This document shows positions 52,677 to 61,842 of a DNA stretch of 64,000 nucleotides, one piece after another (within the stretch, counting starts at the first letter, position 1; every line of letters starts with the position of its first letter). The notes beneath the pieces were generated by a model, which ran no database searches, was not told where the DNA came from, and saw nothing but the letters and a program-made list of their open reading frames with translations. A program made the position numbers and the translations under genes. The DNA comes from Cupriavidus numazuensis (GTDB lineage: Bacteria; Pseudomonadota; Gammaproteobacteria; Burkholderiales; Burkholderiaceae): contig NZ_CAJPVI010000050.1 of assembly GCF_905397435.1 (NCBI RefSeq), positions 1-64,000 of the forward strand, read 5' to 3'.

Positions 52677-53225
52677 CTACGAACGTGGCAGAACGGCGCG
52701 CAATTCGTCGGAAGTCACGCGCCCCATCTTGCGGTACTTGACGGATCCGTCGGGGTTGATCACCACCGTGTAGGGCAGGCCACCCGCAGCGTTGCCGAAA
52801 TTACGCGACAGTTCCGTTCCCGCGAAGCCAGCTACCGCGAGCGGATAGGCGACGGGCACCTTCTTGACGAACTGCTGGATGTTGGCCGCCGAATCGATGC
52901 CGATCCCGACGAACTCGACCTTACGGGGCGCGTACTCGGCATGCAGCGCGGTGAGCTCGGGCATTTCTTCCACGCACGGCCCGCACCAAGGCGCCCAGAA
53001 GTTGACCACCACGGTCTTGCCGCGCAGCTTGCCCAGATCGATATCGGTGCCGCTGGGGTCCGGGAGCCGGGTCTGGAAGAAGGTTTCCACGGCGTGGTCT
53101 GACGCGGCTTTCGGCGCGAACACGAATTGGCCGGCCAGCGCGCCGGCGGCGCAGGCCACCACGGCTACGGCGACCCACAGCCAAAGGCGGGACCGGCGGA
53201 CGGGGTTCTGGGTGGGAGCGTTCAT
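52677..53225 (-). CDS. TlpA-like thiol:disulfide interchange protein
   Basis: A 182-residue thioredoxin-fold protein anchored to the inner membrane by an N-terminal helix (about 14-33) with its domain in the periplasm. The redox site is W80-C81-G-P-C84 in NFWAPWCGPCVEEMPEL. The cis-Pro lies in GGLPYTVVINPDG. It resembles TlpA/ResA reductases that act in cytochrome c or oxidase maturation; the exact partner is unknown. Confidence 0.92.
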   Translation of the reverse strand: MNAPTQNPVRRSRLWLWVAVAVVACAAGALAGQFVFAPKAASDHAVETFFQTRLPDPSGTDIDLGKLRGKTVVVNFWAPWCGPCVEEMPELTALHAEYAPRKVEFVGIGIDSAANIQQFVKKVPVAYPLAVAGFAGTELSRNFGNAAGGLPYTVVINPDGSVKYRKMGRVTSDELRAVLPRS

Positions 53226-53312
53226 GGAGCCTCGTAAGAAGAGCGAGCTGTGCGGGCGCCGCGTTCAGCGCAGATGCCGGCAGATGTGATCTTGTGACAG
53301 GGCCGCGCTGAC

Positions 53313-54002
53313 TCAGTTCGAATCGCCGGCGTCGCTGGCCGCCAGCAAGGCCTGCACGGCTTGCAGGTCGGCGCGGTTCACGCGGCCGCTCGCGTCCGTG
53401 CGCACCGCGCCGCGTTCATCGTCGGCATCATACAGAGCAATATGAATACCGACCGGAGCGCCGAGCTCCGCGCGCACTTCGCCGGCGAGCAGGCGCGCTT
53501 CGCGGCGATCGGGCCACTGGCCCTTCCAGAGGAAGCTCAGCGTCTCGACTTCGCCGCGGCCGTTGAAGTGGCGGGTCTCGCTGGTCTCGAAGTCGACGCC
53601 GGCATTGAGCAGATGCAGCGTGGCGTCCTTGGGGCTGTCGCAGAAGCACTGCAGATAGATATCTGAGTGCTCGGTCGCGGTGCCGTTCAGTACGGCGCCC
53701 ACCAGGTAAGGCCGGAAAGGCGCGAGATCTTCCATGGCCAGGACGGCGAGGCGCCGCATCAGCGCCAGAATGCGCGGCTGCGTATCGGCGTGGAAAAGTG
53801 CCTGATAAGCGCGCACTTCGGCTTCGATCATCTCGTTATCAGGCAGCCATTCGCCGGCCACGCGCTGTTCGCCGAGCAACTGGCGCGCGGCCTTGCGCTT
53901 GGCGGTGGCGTAGTCGGCGCCGTCTTCGGCGATCATGCGTGCCGCGGCCTGCGCAATCTCTTCGCGCAGGCGGACGGGGTCGGAAAGGATGCGTCGGGAC
54001 AT
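53313..54002 (-). CDS. conserved protein next to mpl, function unknown
   Basis: A 229-residue soluble protein that I recognise only as a type often found beside mpl in related bacteria (sometimes mislabelled as a Mur ligase). The N-terminal helical part reads LREEIAQAAARMIAEDGADYATAKRKAARQLLGEQ, and a later region (YLVGAVLNGTATEHSDIYLQCFCDSPKDATLHLLNAGVDFE) resembles a nucleotidyltransferase-like fold with G-x12-D-like spacing, by eye. No signal peptide. I set the start at 54002, the last Met before the conserved helix; the frame is open upstream. It is divergent from mpl. Confidence 0.75.
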   Translation of the reverse strand: MSRRILSDPVRLREEIAQAAARMIAEDGADYATAKRKAARQLLGEQRVAGEWLPDNEMIEAEVRAYQALFHADTQPRILALMRRLAVLAMEDLAPFRPYLVGAVLNGTATEHSDIYLQCFCDSPKDATLHLLNAGVDFETSETRHFNGRGEVETLSFLWKGQWPDRREARLLAGEVRAELGAPVGIHIALYDADDERGAVRTDASGRVNRADLQAVQALLAASDAGDSN

Positions 54003-54199
54003 GTCCCGATGATACCGGAGCAGGGGCGGGGACCGCAGGGGGCAACTGGGGTGGCAAGCGTCGTCGCAAGCGCTGCCGCAGTGCAGCGAAGCGCGGAAGT
54101 GCTCGGGTACAATCAGGGCCTTCCTGCGCGGCATGGTCCGACGGATCATCGCTGGCATGCCGACCGGCCCGGCCGGTCTCAAGTCTTTCCGGGAACCCC

Positions 54200-55573
54200 A
54201 TGCATATACATATCCTTGGCATCTGCGGCACTTTCATGGGCGGCCTGGCGGTGCTCGCCAAGCAGGCGGGTCACCGTGTCACGGGCTGTGATGCCAATGT
54301 CTATCCGCCGATGAGCACCCAGCTCGAAGCCCAGGGCATCGAGCTGATCGAAGGCTTCGATCCGGCCCAGCTCTCGCTCGAGCCGGACCTGTTCGTGATC
54401 GGCAACGTGGTGTCGCGCGGCAATCCGCTGATGGAAGCCATCCTCAACCGCAACCTGCCCTATGTGTCGGGCCCGCAATGGCTTGGCGAACATGTGCTGG
54501 CCGGCAAGTGGGTGCTGGCCGTGGCCGGCACGCACGGCAAGACCACCACCACGTCGATGCTCGCGTGGATCCTTGAAGACGCCGGCTACAACCCCGGCTT
54601 TCTCGTGGGCGGCGTGCCGCAGAACTTCGGCATCTCGGCGCGCGTGACGGAGTCGGATTTCTTCGTGATCGAGGCCGATGAATACGACACCGCCTTCTTC
54701 GACAAGCGCAGCAAGTTCGTTCACTACCGCCCGCGCACGGCCATCCTGAACAACCTCGAATACGATCACGCCGACATCTTCCCTGATCTCGACGCGATCG
54801 AAACGCAGTTCCACCATCTCGTGCGCACGGTGCCAGGGCAGGGGCGTCTTGTCGTCAATGGCCTCGAAGCGAGCCTGGCGCGCGTGATCGAGCGCGGCTG
54901 CTGGAGCGAAGTCGAGCAGTTCGGCGTCGGTGACTGGCGCGAAAGCGACGCGGGCACCGACGATGGCAAGGATGCGTTCGACGTGTGGTTCGGCGACGCC
55001 GTGCAGGGCCGCGTGAGCTGGGACCTGCAGGGCACCCATAACCGCATGAATGCGTTGGCCGCGATTGCCGCCGCGCGCCACGTCGGCGTGCCGGTTGCGC
55101 AGGCGATCGAATCGCTGGGCCGCTTCGCCAATGTGAAGCGCCGCATGGAAGTGCGCGGCGTGGCGGCAGGTGTGACGGTCTATGACGACTTCGCCCACCA
55201 TCCGACCGCGATCCAGACCACACTGGACGGCCTGCGCCGCCGTGTCGGCGGTGCGCGCATCCTGGCCGTGCTGGAGCCGCGCTCGAACACCATGAAGCTT
55301 GGCGTGATGAAGGCGCAGTTGCCGGCCAGCCTCGAGCAGGCCGACCTGGTGTTCGGCTATGGCGCGCCGAGCGGCAAGGACGCACTCGGCTGGGACCTTG
55401 CCGGCGCGCTCGCGCCGCTGGGCAAGAAGGCGGCGGCGTTCCACGATCTCGGCGCACTGGTCGAGGCCGTGCGCGCTGCCGCGCAGCCGGGCGACCAGGT
55501 GCTGGTCATGAGCAACGGCGGCTTCGGCGGCGTGCACCAGAAGCTGCTGGATGCGTTGGGTACGGCAGGCTGA
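54200..55573 (+). CDS. mpl: UDP-N-acetylmuramate:L-Ala-gamma-D-Glu-meso-DAP ligase Mpl
   Basis: Mpl joins recycled murein tripeptide to UDP-MurNAc, saving peptidoglycan material. The 457-residue Mur ligase has the N-terminal HIHILGICGTFMGGLAVLAKQAGHRVTG dinucleotide-like fold, the ATP loop G110-THGKTTTTSM, the Mpl-type NLEYDHADIFPDLDAI and the C-terminal domain with YDDFAHHPTAI and EPRSNTMKLG. Length is standard. I start at 54200; frames open further left belong to the preceding region. A gene for an esterase-like protein follows after ten bases. Confidence 0.97.
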   Translation: MHIHILGICGTFMGGLAVLAKQAGHRVTGCDANVYPPMSTQLEAQGIELIEGFDPAQLSLEPDLFVIGNVVSRGNPLMEAILNRNLPYVSGPQWLGEHVLAGKWVLAVAGTHGKTTTTSMLAWILEDAGYNPGFLVGGVPQNFGISARVTESDFFVIEADEYDTAFFDKRSKFVHYRPRTAILNNLEYDHADIFPDLDAIETQFHHLVRTVPGQGRLVVNGLEASLARVIERGCWSEVEQFGVGDWRESDAGTDDGKDAFDVWFGDAVQGRVSWDLQGTHNRMNALAAIAAARHVGVPVAQAIESLGRFANVKRRMEVRGVAAGVTVYDDFAHHPTAIQTTLDGLRRRVGGARILAVLEPRSNTMKLGVMKAQLPASLEQADLVFGYGAPSGKDALGWDLAGALAPLGKKAAAFHDLGALVEAVRAAAQPGDQVLVMSNGGFGGVHQKLLDALGTAG

Positions 55574-55583
55574 GGACACCGAC

Positions 55584-56192
55584 ATGCTGCTGTACCTGCA
55601 CGGATTCCGCTCCTCGCCGCAGTCGTTCAAGGCGCGGCTGGTGCAGGAGCGCATGCGCGAGTGGGGCGTAGGCCGCTACTACGCCTGCCCCTTGCTCAAT
55701 GTGTCGCCGGCCCAGGCCATCGCACAGGCCGAAGCCACCATCCACGCGGCGCGCGCGGGCGGCGACCAGGAAATCGCGATCGTCGGTTCCTCGCTGGGCG
55801 GGTTCTACGCGCGCTGGCTTGGCGAGCGTCACGGCTGCCGCACGGTGCTGCTGAACCCCGCCATCCAGCCGTGGACCGATTTGATGCAATACATCGGCGA
55901 GCAGCCGCTGTGGCACGGCGGCGGCACGGTCACCGTCGAGCCGCGCCATATGCAGGAACTGCTCGACCTGCGCGTCGATACGCTCACGCATCCCGAACGC
56001 TATTACCTGCTCGCCGCGACCGGCGATGAAGTGCTCGATTACCGCGAGATGGTGGCCGCCTGCACGGGTGCGCACATCCGCGTGATTTCTGGCAGCGACC
56101 ACGGCATCAGCGAGTTCGCGGACTACGTCGACGACGTACTGGCTTTCTGCGGCTACGGGCCTGGCGGCGTGGTGCCGGGCCGCGCGGCATGA
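55584..56192 (+). CDS. YqiA/YcfP-like alpha/beta hydrolase (esterase)
   Basis: A 202-residue compact hydrolase. LLYLHGFRSSPQSFKA starts the fold with the HGF oxyanion strand, the nucleophile elbow is GSSLGG with Ser70, and the acid/base residues lie in TGDEVLDYREM and ISGSDHGISEF. YqiA-type enzymes hydrolyse short-chain acyl esters; the physiological substrate is unknown. I start at 55584 (GAGG nine bases upstream) rather than at an ATG overlapping the mpl end. It overlaps ubiC by four bases. Confidence 0.87.
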   Translation: MLLYLHGFRSSPQSFKARLVQERMREWGVGRYYACPLLNVSPAQAIAQAEATIHAARAGGDQEIAIVGSSLGGFYARWLGERHGCRTVLLNPAIQPWTDLMQYIGEQPLWHGGGTVTVEPRHMQELLDLRVDTLTHPERYYLLAATGDEVLDYREMVAACTGAHIRVISGSDHGISEFADYVDDVLAFCGYGPGGVVPGRAA

Positions 56193-56794
56193 GCGCGCAG
56201 TACGCGCGCCGCTGCGGCTGGACCTGCCACCTGCCCTTTGATCCGGCGATTCCGCCGAACCTGCGGCATTGGGTCACGGGCGAAGGCTCGCTGACCGCGC
56301 GATTGGTCGCCGCTTCCGAACGCTTTCGCGTGCGCCGCCTGTTCCAGGCCTCGGCGCGACCATTCCTCGATGAATGGCAGGTGCTCGGGCAATGCGGCCG
56401 GGAACCGGCGCTCACGCGCGAAGTGCTGCTGATCTGCGACGAACAGCCCGCCATCTACGCCCACACTGTCGTGCGCGAACGCCATGCGCGACGCGACTGG
56501 CCCTTTTTGCGCGGGCTCGGCGAGCGACCGCTCGGCGGGCGCTTGTTCGTCGACCCGGCCGTGCGGCGCGATCCGTTCCAGTTTGCGCGGCTGCTGCCGC
56601 ACCATCCGCTGCGCCAGGCGCTGCAGCGGATCCTGCCGGCCATGGGGCCGGTGCCAATGCTGCCTGCGCGCCGCTCCGTATTCCGGCGCGGCGCAGGCAT
56701 CATGCTCGTGACAGAGGTCTTTTTGCCGGACCTGCTGGCACGGCCATCGCGGGGACTCCGGCAAGGTTATGCATCAGACCGGGGCCCTGCCTGA
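56189..56794 (+). CDS. ubiC: chorismate--pyruvate lyase UbiC
   Basis: UbiC converts chorismate to 4-hydroxybenzoate and pyruvate, the first step toward ubiquinone. The 201-residue protein shows the family pattern: LRHWVTGEGSLTARL, VREVLLICDEQPAIYAHTVV (a catalytic Glu), the PFLRGLGERPLGGRLF loop, and the C-terminal RRSVFRRGAGIMLVTEVFLPDLL with Arg residues contacting the carboxylates. It overlaps the esterase gene by four bases and ends 35 bases before the next start. Confidence 0.92.
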   Translation: MSAQYARRCGWTCHLPFDPAIPPNLRHWVTGEGSLTARLVAASERFRVRRLFQASARPFLDEWQVLGQCGREPALTREVLLICDEQPAIYAHTVVRERHARRDWPFLRGLGERPLGGRLFVDPAVRRDPFQFARLLPHHPLRQALQRILPAMGPVPMLPARRSVFRRGAGIMLVTEVFLPDLLARPSRGLRQGYASDRGPA

Positions 56795-56829
56795 TTCACA
56801 CACTACCCAGACCAACAAGAGAAGACATC

Positions 56830-57570
56830 ATGAAATTGCAGGGTCGCGTTGCCATCATCACCGGCGCCGCCGCGGGCATCGGGTTTGCCACGGCCGAGCG
56901 TTTTGCTGCCGAGGGCGCCATCGTCATACTTTGCGACGTGCAGGACGGGCGCGTGCGTGAAGCTGCGGCGAAGCTCGCCGCCACCGGCGCCACAGTTGAA
57001 GCCTACCGCGTCGACGTGACGCGCCGCGACGAAGTCGACGCCATGGTCGGCGCGGTACTGGCCGCGCACGGCCGCATCGATGTGCTCGTCAACAACGCCG
57101 GCATCACCAAGGACGCGCGCCTGGCCAAGATGACCGAGGCGCAGTTCGACGCCGTCATCGACGTCAACCTGAAGGGCGTGTTCAACTGCGCGCAAGCCGT
57201 CGCCGGCATCATGAGCGAGCAGGGCAAGGGCGTGATCCTCAACGCGTCGAGCGTGGTCGGCCTGTACGGCAACTTTGGCCAAACCAACTACGCGGCCAGC
57301 AAGTTCGGGGTGATCGGCTTCACCAAGACCTGGGCGCGCGAGCTCGGGCCCAAGGGCGTGCGCGTGAATGCCGTGTGCCCCGGCTTCGTCAACACCGAGA
57401 TCCTGCAGACCGTGCCGCCGAAGGTGCTCGACGGCATGAAGGAATCCTGCTGGATGCGCCGGCTGGCCGAGCCGTCGGAGATCGCCAGCGTGTACGCGTT
57501 CCTGGCCAGCGACGACGCCAGCTACATCAACGGCGTGGCAATCGAAACCAGCGGCGGCATGTCGCTCTGA
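56830..57570 (+). CDS. FabG-like short-chain dehydrogenase (3-oxoacyl-ACP reductase family)
   Basis: A 246-residue SDR. The NADP-binding loop is TGAAAGIG (11-18), NNAG lies in DVLVNNAGITKDARL, and the catalytic Tyr154 and Lys158 lie in QTNYAASKFG; the C-terminal GFVNTEIL and GVAIETSGGMSL match FabG-type reductases. It probably reduces 3-oxoacyl thioesters, though a FabG paralogue with another substrate is possible because fab genes are not adjacent. AGAGAAGA precedes the ATG. Confidence 0.88.
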   Translation: MKLQGRVAIITGAAAGIGFATAERFAAEGAIVILCDVQDGRVREAAAKLAATGATVEAYRVDVTRRDEVDAMVGAVLAAHGRIDVLVNNAGITKDARLAKMTEAQFDAVIDVNLKGVFNCAQAVAGIMSEQGKGVILNASSVVGLYGNFGQTNYAASKFGVIGFTKTWARELGPKGVRVNAVCPGFVNTEILQTVPPKVLDGMKESCWMRRLAEPSEIASVYAFLASDDASYINGVAIETSGGMSL

Positions 57571-57750
57571 CGTCACCCGTTGCCGGCCGCCGTACCGGTT
57601 TCCCGGAAGCGGCCGTAAACGGTGCGGTATCATCTTGCTTTCGGCCCCTGCGGCCAGCCCGCCCGCAGGGGCGCTCACACTATCTCCCCGGAACCCGTGA
57701 TTTGGCCGCTCATGCGGCGGGGTTCCCGGCATTTCTGAAAGTACCGATCG

Positions 57751-59889
57751 ATGCAGTTGCTGTTCGAAGAAGGCGGCGAGATTCGCGCCGGCACCGTGCT
57801 GGCCCAGCAGGGCGAGGCCTACCAGGTCGAATTGCCCGCCGGCAAGCGCACCAAGGTCAAATCGCGCGATGTGCTGCTGCAGTTTGCCCAGCCGTCGGCG
57901 ATCGAACTGGTGCGCCAGACCGGCGAGATGACCGGCGAGATCGACCTCGATTTCCTGTGGGAATGCGCGCCCGAAGCCGAATTCGGCTTTGCCGAACTCG
58001 CCGCTGAATACTACGGCGCCGACCCCGGCCCCGTGCAGCAGGCGGCGCTGGCCATGGCCCTGCACGGCAACCCGGTGTACTTCCGCCGCAAGGGCCGCGG
58101 ACGCTACCAGCGTGCGCCGGAAGACCAGCTCCAGGCCGCATTGGCCGCGCTCGAGCGCAAGAAGCAGCAGGCGCTGGTCCAGGCCGAGTACGAGGAACAA
58201 CTCAAGGCGCTGACGCTGCCGGAATCGTTCCGCAACAAGGTGCTGCAACTGCTGTTCAAGCCGGACAAGAACAGCCTCGAATACAAGGCGATGGACGCCG
58301 CCTGCACCGCACTGGGCATGACGCCGATGCGCCTGATGGTGGCGGTCGGCGGCGTTGCCAGCGCGCGCGCGCTGCATGAGGCCAAGTTCCTGGCCGAGTG
58401 CTTCCCGAAGGGAACGGGCTTCCCCGATGTCGAGGTGCCCGAGCCGTCCGCCGACCTGCCGGTGGCGGACGTGGAGGCGTTTTCGATCGACGACGTGACC
58501 ACCACCGAAATCGACGACGCGCTGTCGGTCACCGAACTGCCCAACGGCAACCTGCGCATCGGCATCCACATTGCGGCGCCGGCGCTCGGCATCCGCCGCG
58601 GCGAGCCGCTCGACGCGATCGCGCGCCAGCGCCTGTCCACGGTCTATTTCCCGGGCGACAAGATCACCATGCTGCCCGACAGCGTGGTGGAACGCTACAC
58701 GCTGCAGGAAGGCCGCCAGTGCCCCGCGCTGTCGCTGTACGTGACGGTCGAGCCGGCGCACTGGCAGGTGCTGGGCAGCGAGTCGCGCGCCGAGATGGTG
58801 ATGATCGCGGCCAACCTGCGCCATAACCTGCTCGACGATGTCATCACCGAGGCCTCGCTGGCCGACGGCACCGGCGATTATCCGTTCCGCGCCCAGCTCA
58901 CGCGGCTGTGGCACTTCGCTGGCGCCCTGCACGACGAGCGCCAGAAGGCGCGCCTGGCGAGCGGCCTGCGGCCCGAGTCGCACAACCGCGCGGACTACAA
59001 CTTCTACCTCGACGACCAGGCCGACGGCAGCCAGCGCGTGCGCATCGAACAGCGCAAGCGTGGTTCGCCGCTGGACAAGATCGTCGCCGAGCTGATGATC
59101 CTGGCCAACAGCACGTGGGGCAAGCTGCTCGCCGACAACGGCGTGCCGGGCATCTACCGCACGCAGAAGGCCTGGGGCATGCACCGCACGCGCATGCAGA
59201 CGTACCCGGCGCCGCACGAAGGCCTGGGCGTGGCGCAGTACGCATGGAGCACTTCGCCGCTGCGCCGCTATGTCGACCTGGTCAACCAGTGGCAGATCCT
59301 GGCGGTCGCCCAGCATGGCATCACGGCCAAGCTGGTGGCGCCGTTCAAGCCCAAGGACGCCGATCTGCTGGCTGCTGTGGCCGATTTCGAAGGCACCTAC
59401 GCCGCCTATGCCGACCACCAGTCGACCATGGAACGCTACTGGTGCCTGCGCTGGCTGCAGCAGGAACGCCGCGAACGCATGATGGCCACCACGCTCAAGG
59501 AAGGCGCGGTGCGCTTCACCGAGATCCCGCTGGTCACGCGCGTGCCCGAACTCATGCAGGCGCCGCGCGGCACGCAGGTGCTGCTGGAGATCGGTCCGAT
59601 CGACGAAATCTCGCTCGAGGTGTCGTGCCGGGTGCTGGAAGTCTTTGCCGGCGAGGGCGCGTTGCCCGAAGAAGAACTGGCGAGCGACGACGAAAGCGAC
59701 GAGGAAGCCGCTGAAGTCTCGGCAGAAGCTGCCGCCGAAGTGGCGGCGGAGCAGGCCGCCGAACAGTCGGCGCAAGGGGATGCGCCAGCACAGGACGACG
59801 CTGGCGACCAGCCCGGCGAGGGCGGTAGCGAGGGCAACGCCGACCAGGCGTCTGCCGCGCGCGACACCATTGTTCCCGGCCAGGGCTGA
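57751..59889 (+). CDS. RNB-family exoribonuclease (RNase II-like)
   Basis: A 712-residue 3'-5' exoribonuclease. The central RNB domain has the metal motif FSIDDVTTTEIDDALSV (D247, D248, E253, D255, D256), with the first Asp of the D-x-D-D triplet replaced by Glu, as in one RNase II subgroup. Later signatures are PLDAIARQRLSTVYFPGDKITMLP, AELMILANSTWGKLLADN and the STSPLRRYVDLVNQWQI catalytic helix. There is a short cold-shock-like N-terminal region and a long acidic Ala/Glu tail (about 640-712). Rnr and Rnb of E. coli differ in domain content, so I give the family name only. Confidence 0.9.
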   Translation: MQLLFEEGGEIRAGTVLAQQGEAYQVELPAGKRTKVKSRDVLLQFAQPSAIELVRQTGEMTGEIDLDFLWECAPEAEFGFAELAAEYYGADPGPVQQAALAMALHGNPVYFRRKGRGRYQRAPEDQLQAALAALERKKQQALVQAEYEEQLKALTLPESFRNKVLQLLFKPDKNSLEYKAMDAACTALGMTPMRLMVAVGGVASARALHEAKFLAECFPKGTGFPDVEVPEPSADLPVADVEAFSIDDVTTTEIDDALSVTELPNGNLRIGIHIAAPALGIRRGEPLDAIARQRLSTVYFPGDKITMLPDSVVERYTLQEGRQCPALSLYVTVEPAHWQVLGSESRAEMVMIAANLRHNLLDDVITEASLADGTGDYPFRAQLTRLWHFAGALHDERQKARLASGLRPESHNRADYNFYLDDQADGSQRVRIEQRKRGSPLDKIVAELMILANSTWGKLLADNGVPGIYRTQKAWGMHRTRMQTYPAPHEGLGVAQYAWSTSPLRRYVDLVNQWQILAVAQHGITAKLVAPFKPKDADLLAAVADFEGTYAAYADHQSTMERYWCLRWLQQERRERMMATTLKEGAVRFTEIPLVTRVPELMQAPRGTQVLLEIGPIDEISLEVSCRVLEVFAGEGALPEEELASDDESDEEAAEVSAEAAAEVAAEQAAEQSAQGDAPAQDDAGDQPGEGGSEGNADQASAARDTIVPGQG

Positions 59890-60028
59890 TCCCTTCGGAA
59901 AAGCTGGCGGCTCACATACAATGCCCTTCTGACCCGGCGCAGCCGCCGGGCCCGGGGGCGCATGACGCCATGCTGCCCCGGCGAGTCTCCCTAGCGATTC
60001 CCAAGCCATTGTCCAGCCAGCCCCCATC

Positions 60029-60949
60029 GTGAACGCCGCTCTCGTCGATCCCCGCCACTGGTGGCATGCCAGCAATACGCTGGTCAAGGCGCTGATCATC
60101 TCGGTAGTCGTCCATCTCGTGCTGCTGATGGTGCGGATCGCGGCGCCCGAGGTATTCGAGATCAAGCGCTCGGATGCCGCGCTGGACGTGGTGCTGGTCA
60201 ACTCCAAGTCCGCGCAGAAGCCGCGCAATGCCAACGTGCTGGCGCAGGCCAACCTCGACGGTGGCGGCGACCACGACCAGCAGCGCGCGACCACGCCGCT
60301 GCCCGCGCAGACCCTGTCGCAGGACGGCGACCTCGTGCGCCAGGTGCAGCGCCGCGTCGAGCAACTCGAGCAGGAGCAGCAGCGCCTGATGACGCAGTCG
60401 CGCGAACCTGCCCCGACCGTGCGCAGCCAGCCGCTCAAGCCCGGCGAACGGCGCCAGGACGACCCGCTGCGCGGCCAGGACGACCGTACCTCCACCGACG
60501 AGATGGCCAAGCTCGAAGCCGAGATCGGCCGCAATCTCGAGCAGTACGCCAAACGGCCCAAGCGCTACCAGCTCACCGCCACCAGCGCGAGGGAAGTCGA
60601 CTACGCCCAGTATTACGACCGCCTGCGTCGCAAGATCGAGGCGCGCGGCACCAATGATTTCCCGCAACGCAACGGCAAGCCGCTGTACGGCCAGCTGATC
60701 CTCGTGATCAACGTGAACCGCCTCGGCAAGCTCGGCTACAACCGCGACGGCTACAACGTCGACGCCATCGACGTGGTCAAGAGTTCGGGCGATCCAGCGC
60801 TCGACCGCCAGGCCGTCGCCATCGTCCGCGCCGCCGCGCCGTTCGGTCCGTTCACGGCCGAGATGGCGGCGCGCCAGGACATCCTCGAAGTCATTTCCAC
60901 TTTCAAGTTTTCGCGCAGCGGGCTGGAAACCCGCTTGCAGGCACGCTGA
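60029..60949 (+). CDS. TonB C-terminal domain protein
   Basis: A 306-residue inner-membrane protein with one N-terminal helix (about 20-36, LIISVVVHLVLLMV), a coiled, Gln/Glu-rich periplasmic spacer (about 90-160, RQVQRRVEQLEQEQQRL), and a TonB-like C-terminal domain (YDRLRRKIEARGTNDFPQRNGKPLYGQLILVINVNRLGKLGYNRDG...ILEVISTFKF). It may transduce energy to outer-membrane receptors or support envelope integrity; no exbB/exbD genes are adjacent. The start is a GTG at 60029. Its end abuts aroE (shared base at 60949), indicating co-translation with it. Confidence 0.83.
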   Translation: MNAALVDPRHWWHASNTLVKALIISVVVHLVLLMVRIAAPEVFEIKRSDAALDVVLVNSKSAQKPRNANVLAQANLDGGGDHDQQRATTPLPAQTLSQDGDLVRQVQRRVEQLEQEQQRLMTQSREPAPTVRSQPLKPGERRQDDPLRGQDDRTSTDEMAKLEAEIGRNLEQYAKRPKRYQLTATSAREVDYAQYYDRLRRKIEARGTNDFPQRNGKPLYGQLILVINVNRLGKLGYNRDGYNVDAIDVVKSSGDPALDRQAVAIVRAAAPFGPFTAEMAARQDILEVISTFKFSRSGLETRLQAR

Positions 60950-61833
60950 TGACATCCACCGAATCCTCCCAGCCGGCTGACCGCTATGTCGTGGTCGGCA
61001 ACCCCGTCGCGCACAGCCGCTCCCCGTACATCCATGCCGCGTTTGCCAGGCAGACCGGCGAAGCCGTTGAATATGGCCGCCTGGAAGCGCCGCTCGATGC
61101 GTTCGCCGAGACCATGCGCGCGTTCCTGGCTGAAGGTGGCTACGGCTTTAACGTGACCGTGCCGTTCAAGCTGCAGGCCTATGACCTGGCCGACCGCCTG
61201 ACGCCGCGCGCGGAAGCCGCGGGCGCGGTCAACACGATGTGGATCGAGGATGGCCTGATCCACGGCGACAACACCGACGGCATTGGCCTGGTGCGCGATA
61301 TCCAGGACAACCTCGACACGCTGCTCGAAGACAAGCGCGTGCTGCTGCTCGGCGCGGGCGGCGCGGCCATGGGTGCGATGCTGCCGCTGATCGAATGCCG
61401 GCCGTCGCGCATCGTCGTGGCGAACCGCACGGCCTCGCGCGCGAGCGACATGCTTGAAGAATTCGTGGAAGCCGCAGATTCGTTTGGCGTGGAGCTCTGG
61501 GGCGGTGGCCTCGATGCGCTCGAGCAGTTGTCCGAGGAAGATGTGTGCGACGTCGTCATCAACGCATCGTCCAGCAGCCTGCATGGCGAAGTGCCGCCGG
61601 TGCCCGCGTTCCTGCTCGGCGAAGGCGTGCTCGCCTACGACATGATGTACGGCGCCGAGCCGACCGTATTCCTGCAGCACGCTGCGCAATGCGGCGCGCG
61701 CACGGCCGACGGTCTCGGCATGCTGGTCGAACAGGCAGCCGAAGCGTTCTACATCTGGCGCGGCGTGCGTCCGCGCACCGCGCCCGTGCTGGCCGACCTG
61801 CGCGCCGCGCTGCAGGCCGAGCGCAAGGGCTGA
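60949..61833 (+). CDS. aroE: shikimate dehydrogenase AroE
   Basis: The 294-residue NADP-dependent enzyme reduces 3-dehydroshikimate. The substrate site has NPVAHSRSPYIHAAF (Ser23, Ser25), the catalytic Lys74 lies in NVTVPFK and Asp110 in NTDGIGLV. The cofactor loop is GAGGAAMGA. It shares one base with the TonB-like gene upstream and lies nine bases before mtgA, so the three genes form an operon. Confidence 0.96.
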   Translation: MTSTESSQPADRYVVVGNPVAHSRSPYIHAAFARQTGEAVEYGRLEAPLDAFAETMRAFLAEGGYGFNVTVPFKLQAYDLADRLTPRAEAAGAVNTMWIEDGLIHGDNTDGIGLVRDIQDNLDTLLEDKRVLLLGAGGAAMGAMLPLIECRPSRIVVANRTASRASDMLEEFVEAADSFGVELWGGGLDALEQLSEEDVCDVVINASSSSLHGEVPPVPAFLLGEGVLAYDMMYGAEPTVFLQHAAQCGARTADGLGMLVEQAAEAFYIWRGVRPRTAPVLADLRAALQAERKG

Positions 61834-61842
61834 TCGCCGCCA

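Noticed and set aside
56803..60561. A 1252-codon open frame on the minus strand
   Set aside because: It is antisense to the FabG-like, RNB and TonB-like genes, which have clear family motifs. Its product shows no domain pattern.
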